In this document: positions 33,716 to 46,500 of the stretch, in pieces | How positions within the stretch are numbered: the stretch's first letter is position 1 | How the letters are laid out: each line of letters begins with the position of its first letter | Source of the DNA: Echinarachnius parma | Taxonomy: Eukaryota > Echinodermata > Echinoidea > Clypeasteroida > Echinarachniidae | Length of the DNA stretch: 64,000 nt | Direction of reading: 5' to 3' | Assembly (NCBI GenBank): GCA_037951105.1 | Contig: JBAMJV010008285.1 | Span: 98,398 to 162,397, forward strand | Program-made: the position numbers and the translations under genes | The notes under the pieces: generated by a model | The model's input: the letters and a program-made list of their open reading frames with translations, nothing else | Databases searched by the model: none | What the model was told of the DNA's origin: nothing

Positions 33716-33863
33716 GTCCGGTTTTGTTTTTTTGTTTTTTTACTCACACTGTATACTAGTGCTTTACAACTCTTTACAACTGTATGCTTTACAACTCTCT
33801 ATGCAAAACAAAACTATTTGTTCATTGAGTGAATTGTTTCATACATATGAAAAGGGAAAAGCA

Positions 33864-33890
33864 TGATAATAATAATAATAATAATAATAA
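33864..33890. repeat. (AAT)n microsatellite
   Basis: Run of AAT units, just downstream of the PARP4 3' end. Confidence 0.9.
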
Positions 33891-34012
33891 TTTTCACTTA
33901 TATTGCGCAGCTATTTTAATCTACTCTACTGCGCATTACAAACGTGTGTAAGCCCTATTATTCCTCTGGCTTTAGCATTTTTTTCAGCAAGACTTATATA
34001 TGCCTGTCTTTG

Positions 34013-34018
34013 TTTATT
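34013..34018 (-). terminator. Candidate PARP4 poly(A) signal
   Basis: AATAAA occurs on the minus strand about 336 nt after the PARP4 stop codon, and I saw no nearer one. Cleavage here is inference only. Confidence 0.35.
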
Positions 34019-34353
34019 TACTTCTTCATTATTGTTCATCTTGTGAAGCATGCCAAACTGTCAGACACAAAAGGTGATGGAAGAGATCCAACATTTAACA
34101 TGTTGAAGACTATTTTGTTAACTATAGACTACAGCCCAGTTTATATTAAGATCAGTCCTGGCCCTGTAAATTAAGATAAATAATTAATTATTAGATCAAC
34201 TGAATGTAATTAATCATACAATCAAGTAATCAATGAAAACATATTCACGGGTTAATCTTTGATTTTGAGTATAGCGCAGTATGCGAGTGTAAATTATCTT
34301 CTCATGTACAGCGCATTATATAGAACATTTCGAGCAATTTACTATCTAATCAA

Positions 34354-34598
34354 CTATGCGGCAAACCTTGAGTCTAGCAAATGCCTAACAACTTGAACCG
34401 CTAACCTGTTTTGTAGGTCCACCCATTGTTGGGCTTTGGACACACTCTCAATCACTTTCTCCATCATGCCCTCCTCTACATCAACATCTGCCATCACAGT
34501 GTTGGCTTTCATCTCTGACACCACTACTTGGAGGTACAGGACCAGCAGCATCGTCACAGTCAGACCGTGATAAGCGGTGATTTTGCCTAGTTTAGCAG
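34354..34598 (-). CDS. PARP4: PARP4 exon 30, C-terminus and stop
   Basis: It encodes AYHGLTVTMLLVLYLQVVVS and then VSKAQQWVDLQNRLAVQ, ending in TAG at 34354-34356. It matches human LLDLIATMLVLQFIRTRL and AIKQASEWV. The tail after the Trp is about 25 residues shorter than in human. The preceding intron holds a truncated LINE and a MITE. Confidence 0.93.
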
Positions 34599-37500
34599 CT
34601 TTCATAGATAATGAAGAAAAGAAAACAAGGGAAATGTATAGTGTGAGATATTATACTAGCTGTTGAAATGTTAAATTCTTGTCCATATTTTGTATGCAAA
34701 ACATGAAAACAAGAAATATGTGGGTTATCATGCACAGACAAATGGTAATCACATCAGTTTTTACAGTGGGTCCAATTTTCATAAATTTGGCTTTAAAAGA
34801 TGTGCAAGGCTTTCATGAACACATTCCTGAAGAGGTACTTAGAGATTGACACTGATTGCCACCCATGCTTTCCTTTTAAAGGTTAAATGCGAATTAATTC
34901 ATACATTTTGTATCTAAAAGGGTACCACCATTTTTTTTTTTTTTTCATTTCATTTCATTTATTCATTTAACCATTATAAAAACAACAACAATATACAAGT
35001 TGTACAAAGTAATTGATAAAAACAAATAATGGTTAGGACCCCTAAGAAGCAATAGATGCTTATAATCGGGGCCCTACACAACAACAATAAATACAATTCT
35101 AACAAAAATCATAGTCATAAACAGTAAAATAATAACAATATATGTACATATATACAAGAGTACAGCATATTGCAATTAAACACATCATGCACTCACATAA
35201 CCAACCACACGCACATCCATGCACACACTTATACAAAGGTATACAAAAGGATACAAAGGTAAAGGGACAGGGGAGAAAGAGAGAAAGAGAGATTCTACTC
35301 AACCACGGATCCGAGTCTTTGAAATATAGAGCGCTTATAAATATGTTTAAACCGTGTGAGTGTAGAGCTAGATCGTAGATCTTCATTCAGAGAATTCCAT
35401 TGTTTGACTCCAGTAAATCGTACAGTCTGAGAGATTATAGTTGATTGGGAGAAAGGTGTATGTAAGAATTGACTTTGACGTGTGGGATATGTATGAACTA
35501 ATTCATTCTTTTGAAACATGGTATTAAAAAGTGGGGGAACAATTCCTTTGTGAAATTTAAACATAAATATCAAAGTATTCAATTTTATCAACTCAAAAAT
35601 AGGGATGATTTTTAATTTAACAAAGAGAGGTGTGCTTGGGCAAACAAAATTACTGTCTGTTATTAATCGGAGAGCGCGTTTCTGCAATATATTGAGTTTT
35701 AACAATTTTGATTTGTACGTATTACCCCAAATCATATTGCAATAATTCAAATGAGGAAAAAGAATCGTATAATATATATTACACAAAATATGTTTTGGCA
35801 AGAAATTCTTAAGTTTAAACAAAACACCAATACTTCTTGACAATTTAGAACACACATGATCAATGTGAAATTTCCAATCGAGCGTTTCTTCAATAATAAT
35901 TCCTAAAAAATTAACATTAGTTTTTCTTTCAATTACATCATTTTCAATTTTAATCGAGTTATTATTACATGGAGCCTTTTTACCACTAGAGTGAAAAATA
36001 ACATATTTAGTTTTATCGTAATTCAAAAGTAACTTATTGCATTTATACCAATCATTCAATTTAATTAATTCATCATTAACAACTGAAATCATATGAGATA
36101 CATCAGAGTGAGAAAATGCAACAACCGTATCATCTGCAAATAATGAGAACTTTAACAATTTAGATGAATGAACTATATCATTTACATACAATAAAAACAA
36201 AAGGGGTCCAAGGATTGAGCCTTGTGGTATACCGATTTTTACTTCCATCTTATGGGATTCGACACCATCGACCACCACATATTGTTTTCTATTGTATAAA
36301 TAACTTTCAAACCATTGCAGTGATAAACCACGTATGCCGTAGCAATGTAATTTTTGTAAAAGAATATGGTGATCGATGGTGTCAAATGCTTTAGAAAGAT
36401 CCATAAAAACTCCACAACAAAATTTTCCTTCATCAATTTCACGCAATACATAATCAGTAAAATATAATATACTCATGGAAGTACTGTAATTTTTACGAAA
36501 AATATGTTTCCAGAAAGAAAATAATAATTGGAAAACGCACCACCATTCTAATTAAGTATGCGTTCATGCATGGTCTGCATGTACATAATTATACTACCTT
36601 TGTCCAGAGCGAACGAATCGTCCGGGATTCTATTGTCTCCAAACGTACGCGTGAATAGAATTGGCACCCTCAAATGTTTGGGGCGTACGGAACCATGAAA
36701 TAATACTGGTTCCGTAAGTGGTGGTAAAATGCCATTGTTTATGAACTACACAACCCTTTGCAAAATGTTGGGTATCCATTTGATATCACAAAGCAGTGCC
36801 AAAACATATAAGTATGTGTTGTTCTTTGCCTGGTGGTCCCCTTTAAATGTTCACACTAGATTAGAATTCAGAAGAATTTTCATGTCACACAATATCATAC
36901 TCACCAATCGGACTACATATAGCCAATTCAATCTCCATAACGTCAATGTCCAAAAGATCATCTATCCTGAAGTAAACCCAATGGCCGTCCTGTATACACA
37001 CAAATTTGTTCAAATTAAAAATATGAAAATATTGAAACAAAAATGAATGCAACACTCTCAATAAATGATTCTTAATTCTATTAATACAAAGTAACATTAC
37101 AACTAATTTCTTTACAATTTTATATCGATACTCATGATTTGAATATTATCACAATGTCTGAGGCAAAATACTCATAATTAATCTGGCTATTAACCTATAC
37201 ACGTACACTCCCAGGTCGAAAAAACAGTTGAAAATTAGTTGCCAAATGGTACCAGTTGATACCAGTTGTTGGCCAACTGGTTTCAATATGGAAATTGGTA
37301 CACTGGAATCAACTGGAATCTACTGGAACAACCAGTAAGAATCCAGTAAGAATCCAGTAAGAACCCAGTTAGGCTGACCAAACCCAGTTGAAACCATTAA
37401 CAAACCAGTAGTGGGATTAACCAGTACATGAGGACCAGTTAAAGTAGTTGGTTTCAACTGGTATTTCTATTGGTTTTAACTGGTCTTCCGCATCTGTCCA

Positions 37501-40500
37501 TTTATCTTTACTGGGAACCGGGAATTTTAACTGCTACCGTTTGAAGCCAGTTAAAACCAGTAAAAACCAGTTGAATTTCCAACTGGTTTCAACTGGTTTC
37601 AACTGTTTTTTCGACCTGGGCTTTGGTAGAGCCATACCCGATCGAAGCTTTAAAGGGCAATGCAACTCAAGAATAGAGTTTATCCTACTTAAAACATCGT
37701 AATATGCCTGTTTATTATATATAACATTACTCCGACTCAGATTTCTGCTTTGGGAGAAATATGTGAAAACTCTATCGGGTTTACCACTATTCATGCGAAC
37801 ACTGGAGGCCGCCATTATTAGGTGTGTGCGGACTTACAGTCAGTGATATGCACTAATGCATTTCAATAGCACCTATTCAAACCATTGTCTGAATACTTGT
37901 AGATGCTTTGACGAGTCTGCAAATCAGTGAAAAGCTTTTTGTTCGGCCCGTAGCACACAGAGTTTGCAAAGCATGTCGGGCAATTACAAGAACATGGCCG
38001 CTCCCATCACCTTTTGCCGCCGTAAGAATTATTAAAATGTGGGTATATGTTCACGTAAGGATTTCATGGGATCCAGGAGGCCAAAATTGCCAAGTTATGT
38101 ATCAAATAAAATGTCTGTTCACCCTCTAAACGATAATCACAGCCGAAAGCCATAGTTTCATTGCCCTTTAATTGCCAAAAGAATTTTCACATTCTGAAAT
38201 ACTGTGGGGTTTCTTAAATTAGAGAAATATGTTCAGGTTGAAGGAAATGTTTGCTGTAACTGTTTTTTAGTGATATAATTGATGTATATATACTGATACA
38301 CATGTTAAAGGCCAATTAATTTGAACAGCATTATCATTTCTACTCACCTCACACTGTTTCCCCATGACTTTGATGACATCAGACATTTTCACTGGTTTCT
38401 TAATTCTAATCTCTGTCGGGATGTTCCCTTCTCCTGACCATTCATCAGACACATCATCTTCTTCTAATTCATCCTCAAATTCATCTGAATCCTCCAATGC
38501 AACTAATTGGTGCCGCCTAATCGCCATTCCCAATCCTGTGTCATCTGAGGAAGCTGAGGATGAGGGTGCTGGGGAATCCCTTTTCTCTTTTTCAACGTGC
38601 CAGAGAGAAACACCAGCATGAATGCTCGAAAGCAGTTGAGCACGTCCAGTATCGCTAGGTGGCTGTGGCTGTGGTGGTGGTGGTGGTGGCGGGCCTCCTA
38701 GTGGTGGTGGTGGTGGTGGCGGGCCTCCTGGTGGTGGTGAGCCTCCTGGTGGTGGTGGTGGTGGTGGTGGCGAGCCTCCTGGTAGTGGTGGTGGTGGTGG
38801 TGGTGACAAGCCTCCAAATGGTGGTGGTGGTGGAGGTGGCAGAACTGGTGCAGCTGGCGGAGGTGGTGATGGTAGTGGTGGTTGCTGAGGAAGTTGGTAA
38901 GAGCTTCCTGTTAGTGGTAGTGGTGATGGTAAGCCTCCTGGTAGTGGTGGTGGTGGTGGTGCTGGTGGTCGCAGGACTCCTGGTAGTGGTAGTGGTGGTG
39001 GTGGTGGCGAGCCTCCACATGGTGGTGGTGGTGGTGGTGGTGGAGGTGGTGGCAATTTTTGAGGGGAAGGTTGCAGAGAGCCTTCTGGTGGTGATGGTAG
39101 TGGTTGTTGAGGAGAAGGTTGTATTGAGTCTACTGGTGACACTGGTGGTTGCTGAGGTGGCTGCTTAGGAGAACGTTGCATATCACGTTCTGGCGATGGT
39201 GGTGATAGCGGTTGTGTAGGCAGCTGGGCAAGAACATCCCCATGAAATGGTGGTAGAGGATGTGGATGCACCAACAAATGTTTTACTCTTGTTTCCTCTT
39301 TACTCTTTTTTCCTCTCCTTCCTGAAAACCAGTTTGCCCAAGGCTTGGCCCTCCTCTCATATCTTACAGGTGGCTTGGCACTAGCTTTCTCAGTTTGTAT
39401 CAATGCTGCCTGTTGGATGATACGATCAAGATCTGCTCCACTCAATAGATCCTCTGCCCGTTCAGGTCTGGACTCTTTAGCAGGATGAGATACAGGAATA
39501 GGAACCGAAGCAGGACCAGTACTTGATGCAGAAGCAGCAGCTTGACTTAGGGCACTGTCAAACGATGGGACACTCCGTTTAGCTTTATCCTTCTTCCTGG
39601 ATCCAAATGATGGTTTGAAAATGGAGAACAGACCTGACAAACCAATGCCACCTTTTGCCTTTTTCTTCATAGCTGTTCTTTTGAACTGAATTGAATCCAC
39701 AGCCATATCCTGTCTTTCAACTTCTCTAGACATATCACTAGCCAAGGACCGTAGGCGTGACAGGCTTGATTCTCCCTTGAAAAGTTCTGGTTTTGAAATG
39801 AACATTTGTTCATCACCACCTATACCGAAACAAACAAACAAAAAACAAGACCATAAATAGTTTAATTTTTATATATTTTGCAAATGGTGATCAATTATTT
39901 ACTCAGAGAGACTGTATTTAATAAAGTCTATGAAGACTATTTGGTATCCTGATGGTATGTCAATGAGTACATGCATGCATTCATACACAGGCCAGTCTAA
40001 AATCCAAGGTAAATTCTTTTTGACAGATTTATCAGGATACTTACCAAAATGCGGTTGCTCCTGTTGAACCTCACCATGCGCAATTTTCTTCTGAAGACTG
40101 TAACAAAAAATGTATTCAATTTATATAAACATGATGAGTTTCTATCCAGGTAATAATTCAGACAATGGCTTACCAATTGAAATTTACAATTTAAAACGTA
40201 TGGCTGAACAATTATTAATAAACTTTTTCATGGAGTTACAAATGTTCATTTTCATGGTGTCCGACAATCTAAAAACACCTATTTTCCATAACCTGTATAT
40301 CAGGGATCCGGAGGGGGTATTCCTCTTCTACACGCTACTCAAAAGTTCAGTCTATGCTTCTTAGCTAGCACTTCCCCCTGTCATTTTGTACTTATTACGA
40401 ATTACAAATTTGATAAAATGTCATTGTTTTGTGAAATCCAGATTGGATGAAGCATATTCCCATATATTGATGCACAAAACAAAATAATCAAACATAACTA

Positions 40501-43500
40501 CATTTTGTGGCACTCGGTTGCTCAGTTGATCTCACAATTATGCAGAGGAGTGAGAGGACTAAATTTGGGTTCAAGCTCTGCAAAAATGCTAGACAATCAA
40601 ACTAGGGTGCTCTGAGGTTTAGTAGACGGAGCATTTATCTAGCGATCTCAGATTCAAGTCCCACTCGACCCCCATTCCTTTCTCAGTTTATATTTATATA
40701 ATTTGTCTCCATAGTTTTCATGTTTGAAATTAACCACAAACAGATTTTATATCCATACTGTACGTCACTGTAACTTCATGAGACCTATACACTAATGAAA
40801 GAAAAATATAACTGATAATTATGACAATAATTACACTATATACTCACACTTGGGCAAATTCTTGAATGTCCCCCTTGACTTCTGAACGAGACAAATCATC
40901 TTCTTCCTCCGATACTTGACAAATTGACAACAACAAAATTTGTTTAAATAAGATAACAAACAGTTTATTACAAAGCACATCAAGGACAAGGTTGTTTCAA
41001 TCGTGATTCGTTATCACTCGTAGAGTATTATTCAGCTCCCTCCACTTGAACCGGATCCCTACTAGATGTTGCTAACCCCAATAGAGCCCAAAATGGCCAC
41101 AAGATTCCCATAGGCAATGGGTATAAACAAATAAAAAGCATATTCTAGATATATTTTTCTGTGGGCCTGAATGGCAAAGGCTATTTACAATAAATTTCAA
41201 TCTTTCAGAACTTTACAGAATGATTGATCAATTAGAGATCGCAAGTTTAATAGACCTACCAATTTTGTTTTATATTACAGGATTGCGATTTGCATCTTGA
41301 TTATGTAGATTGACGTCTGTTTCCAGGTTGATACAGTACGCTTGCGGTAGCACCATATGTGAGAAAAGGAGGGTGTGGATATAGTCCTAGAAAGGACTGT
41401 ATGATTCTTTCTCGGGTAGTGGGTCCTAATAAGGACTTTAGTAGTCCTGGAAAGGGCTATTGGTATCCTTTTTGAGCTTGTTGTCCTAGAGAGCAGTGGT
41501 GTATAGTTACAGGGGTCAAGTGACCCCAGCCCATTTATTTGACAAAAACAATAGAAACTTAACCCTCAATAGCCGGGGGGGGGGGGGGGGGGCTATATTA
41601 GCCCCCCCCCTCGACATTTTTCGCGATAATTTGTTAACGCAAACAAATCTTGTGCTGAAATTTCATGACTGTTTTCTTTCACATCTCGCGCACATTTTAA
41701 GACCCTATTTGCGAAAATCGGAGGTATGGTTGGAGAGATATAGCACATATTCATGACCAACATTACAAAAAATTGCGTTTTCCAATGATCTTGTGTGTAC
41801 AATGTATGGGTTTTACAAGAAGTGTTGTCAGAAGAATGTTTTTTCTGTTTTTCCTCAGATTATACATCCCTTTTGGCCATCATCAACTTTTCTAGATAAC
41901 AAAACATAAGAAATTAAAAACAAAGAAATACATAAGAATTCAGAATTTCTAGAAAAATTAGCATATTTGCATAATTAATTACAATTATAAATAAGGAATT
42001 TCAATACATGTTATTAATTTGACTAAGCTATCTTTTAGATTATATTACAAGCTACAAACATGCCAAATTTGATTGCATTTTCTCCATAAATGCAGGGAAA
42101 ACTCGAGGAAAAATGAGAATTCCTTGAAAAAATTTGCATATTTGCAATCATTAATGAGACAAAAATTAAGAATAACAATAGATATATAAATTTGACTATG
42201 CATTCTTGTAAAATACATGATGGGACACACACACGCTAAGTTTGGTCAAAATCGGTCGATAAATGGCCGAGATCTGAGGGGGGGGGGGCAAATTAGCCCC
42301 CCCCCCCCCCGGGCTATGCAGTTTCAAAATAGCCCAGGCTAGATAGGGTTAAGGCAACAATAAATAGAGAAAAAAATAAGCACCCCCAGCCCCACCCCCG
42401 CCCCCCCCCCTCCTCCAAATTTGTTTTTAAAAATCTAGAATTACGATGTATATTTACAGTGCACTATATTCTTCTTTAAAGAGATAGAACAGTTTTGGTT
42501 AAAAAATGAATTACAGTAACCAAAACTTGCACCACATAACCATGCTACGTCGCACCTGCATGAGAGCATGGAACATGACCTACAATGATTTTTCTTGCAG
42601 AGACAGGCTTACTTTCAGGTGCGATCCATTGCAAAGCTCTCCCTGCATCCCCCTTCACACAAAGGGTAAACCTGGACAATGCCGACTTATTGATCCAGAG
42701 GTTGCAACAGTAATTGACATACCATTTCTTTTTTACAGGACTGTGTTTCTTCATTTTGTAGTTTATTATCCAAGAAACAACCAAGACCTAATTTTGCACA
42801 ATGATTTTATAGCTGCATGTAGCAGCTAGACTTACTTTCAGGTGCGATCCACTGCATAGCCCTTTCTGCATCTCCTTTAACACGAAGGGTAAACCTGGAC
42901 ATGGCCAAGCAACACTGAAAACACAAACAAACAAAAAAAGGATTATTAATTGAAATATGTTCTAGAATGCCAAAACAACATTTTGATTTATGATTAAAGT
43001 TCTACAAATATTGAAATTATCAATGTAAATTATTGATGCTAGCTTGCTGACAAGTATATAAATTAAAGAATGAGAAACATGGATTAAGTTAAATCAATCT
43101 CTCACTTATCTTCAAAATTACAAAATTGGCATTTAGCTTTTGTTTTGCATATTTGAACACTTCATATACTCACAGTGTGGAAGAGATGGTGCACAACAGA
43201 CAGGTTCTGCTTAGCGACGTCTAGTGCAGAGGAGAAGTACTGTTCTGCCGAGGCATAGGAGAAGTGGGACTGTGCAATCTGAGCCTGCTTCAGGAGCCTT
43301 TCCACATTGGTCTCTGCTGGACCCTGAGAAATTAAAATATATTTGAGTAGATTTGATTTGATTTTAATTTATTTTTGTATATTTGACAACTTAATATTTT
43401 GTTTATAACATATTACATTCAACCCTATACAAGGCGGCCCCCCCCCCCCCCAAACGGAATGGGGTATTTGCCATAATAAAGAAACATGATGACTTAATTC

Positions 43501-46500
43501 ACGGGATAGGGCATTTTTTACAAAGAAAAATGATGCCAAGAACAGTAATTTTGGTCTAGTAGTTTTTATTTTAGGACGTTTAAAGTGAGGCCATGTCAGG
43601 TTCCCATTTTTGTCAATTTTTGGCAAGTCAGTGCCTGATAAATCACACTTCCTGCCTGTCATAGCATCGAACAACTGTGCCCCTTCTCTCGGCACACAGC
43701 TGAATGCACACTAATAATGGCGCACACATTTGTCTTTGTTCGATGCTATGACGGGCAGTAAGTGCGATTTATCAGGCAGTAGCTGACTTGGTAAAAATTG
43801 ACAAAAATGGGAACCAGCTGACATGGTCTCACTAAAGATATCCTAAAACAAAAACTGCTTGACCAAAATTACTGTTCTTGGTATCATTTTTTTGGACCGA
43901 CCGACCGACCAACCTATCAATCAATCAGTAAATCAATAAATCTACTTACTGAGTCATCAGGTGCTACTTGTCTCCAGTCACATGACTTGAGTTCATCACT
44001 CACTAGGTCTGCCAACAGGTCTGCCACAACGGGTAAGGCACTCCTCTCTTCTCCCTTGGAGTCAAACAGGAAATAATCGACTATCAAAATGAGAATATAA
44101 CAAACCAATCTGTGTTATCCTGCTATTATTTAAACCCGGCGGACACTCTCTTGCAGTGCAATACATTATGTTCTCTTTTTATCAATAATTTCCACCTAAT
44201 AACCTTGCTCAAACCTCAGGTATAGACCGTCATTAATTATCATAAGAGTATGCCGCTATCATATGCACAAAAAAACACTAAACAATACTTACCAAGAGAG
44301 AATGCCCAACAAGTACAAACAGTATATGAATATCACATGAACATAAAACATGTCCCTTGTATTTTAATTTGAGAGCATAATAGCCCAACCTGCTCGGGGC
44401 ACTACAGGCTAATTAAAACCAAACCAAAGTACCCATTTATATTCCTGGGTAGAGAGCAGCAATGTCACAACACCTCCACACGGTTGAACTGTAGTTGTAT
44501 ACTAAACTCATTTGCACTGCATACAGAATTTGATTAAACACAGCAAGAAACAAATCTGTCTTCAATGACTGAATCCAAATTCAAAATAAAATGGCATTTA
44601 TTTCAAGCCCATGGTGTTTATTTTTTTATTTTTTTAAATGCAAATTTATATCATGTACATTTGGTAGGGCAAAGTTGCCATTGAAGGGCAATTTGCGATG
44701 AGAGGTTAAATTAAGTAAATATACTGTACATGTATATCAATGCAAGACTCTTGTTACCCTAAAACTTAATCTGATGGCTTTATATAGACAAAGAAAAACG
44801 CTACAAAGTAAGTTATATTTGGCTGCCCATTAGGGTCATTCGAATTAAGCATTAGCCCAAAGATAGTTTTTAGTGGCCCCAGGCAAGTAGGTCAGTGCTT
44901 ATTTGGGGCATTGATGTACATGTATATAGAAAGGCAAACATACTGAATCTCGTCTTTCGATGGCCACAAAGCTGGTAAGAGGTGTGATGATTGACAGTCG
45001 GATGCTCAGGTCGACGAGATAGTCCTCCAGGTTCATCTTGCGTAACTCGTGTTCCATGTGCTCTTGGTTGAAGGAACCGATCTCCCAGTCTCGCACAAGG
45101 CCTCGAGCTGCCAGGCGGTGAAGAGTCTATGGAAGACAATAATAATAATTAGTTTTGTTTACCCTGGGTAGCCTCTTCAGTGACTTTGCATTGTGCTCCA
45201 AGAGGGCCCTGCAACTATTATTACCACGGTAACCAGATACACACCCGCAATTAATCCAGCACTTAATGTGCACTCAATCCATTCCCTGGGGAGCATTCAA
45301 GCCAATGCTATTCAAGAAGAACAAATTCTCATAACTACTGGATAATCGACCAAAAGGTCCAAAACAATCGGTTAAAAAGTTATAACCTCATTCTAGGTCG
45401 TGAATAAATAACATCTCCCCAAGATATTAGACAATAAATTGAAAGGAAGTTGTCTGAAGAAAATAATCTTGCCATGCTACTCACCAAACTCTCTGTGATT
45501 TCAGTAGAAGACTGATCTACTGTCTTTGAGATAGTTCGTCCATCAACTTCTGCTGCTATTGTAACCTTTAGAAGAAGTGTACAAATGTGAAGAGCACATT
45601 GAATTGAATTTATTTTCCACTTTTATTTTTTTAAACAAGCAAATACACTACTTTACAGAAAGCATGGACTATAACTATGAGCATTGAGCTCACAGTTATA
45701 ATTATAAATTCACAATCAAATCAAATATTATAATTAATAATTTGATTATGAACTTTTAACCTGAAATTAAAGCAATGAAAGGAGGTACAGTACATGCATT
45801 ACTCTTTCTGAAATGTTTGTGATTTCTAACTGTTTAATAATCAGTATAATTTAGATATTTGATGTAATTAACTGTTAATAAACCTATAAATAAAGGGTGT
45901 TTCTGGCAAGCAGGGCCCATATTCTTAAAACTCTGCTAGCTTAGTTTCAAACTAAGTGTTTTTTTATGACAGGACTAAGTAAGCCATGAATCATTGGTTA
46001 TATTTAAACCGTTACAAAATCAGCAATGGTTGATTTACAGCTCCATCAATGAATTGATCAATCAATCAAATTGATCCTCACCCCTTTCACTTTGGGTCCG
46101 AGTGCGTAGAGGACGACCTTTGACCCAGTGAAGATGGAAGCAATTTGAGCGGGGACTTGGATTAAGTCCTTGCGATGAGTGGACTCTGCAATACCAGACT
46201 CTGAGGTCAGCCATTTTGTTTCCACGCAACGAACCGACGGCTGACAACAGCATTTCATGAGGGCCTCAATCTGAGAGACAATAAACAGGCATGGTCATAA
46301 AATAGATATAAAGGGTATCATTCTCATGAGGTGATCAAAAGAAATATCCAAATAGAATTACAAAGGAATTGAAAATGTATTAGTATAATATATATTTGGG
46401 TATATTCAACTCGAAATCATGCAATCAATTGCTAAGGGGTAACATTTGATATGACATCGATTTATGCAAACGAGCCGCGCAGAGTATGGCCTTGGAGTGC

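Larger units (their letters stand above)
32111..33754. mobile_element. Outer foldback element, split by a nested insertion
   Basis: Ends ATACAGTGTGAGTA / TACTCACACTGTAT. The subterminal arm (AAATCCACAATT, TTGATATTGGTATCATGTTA, AGCTTGGG, GCCTTTAAAATGATATATC) reappears inverted at about 32675-32768. The right end is then interrupted by the element at 32769-33715. Confidence 0.8.

Noticed and set aside
38659-39168. Plus-strand frame of Val/Leu repeats
   Set aside because: It is the antisense reading of the GGT/CCA repeat that encodes the PARP4 polyproline run.
38348-39819. A separate formin gene
   Set aside because: Only the FH1-like proline tract is present, with no FH2 domain, and phases join it to PARP4 exons.
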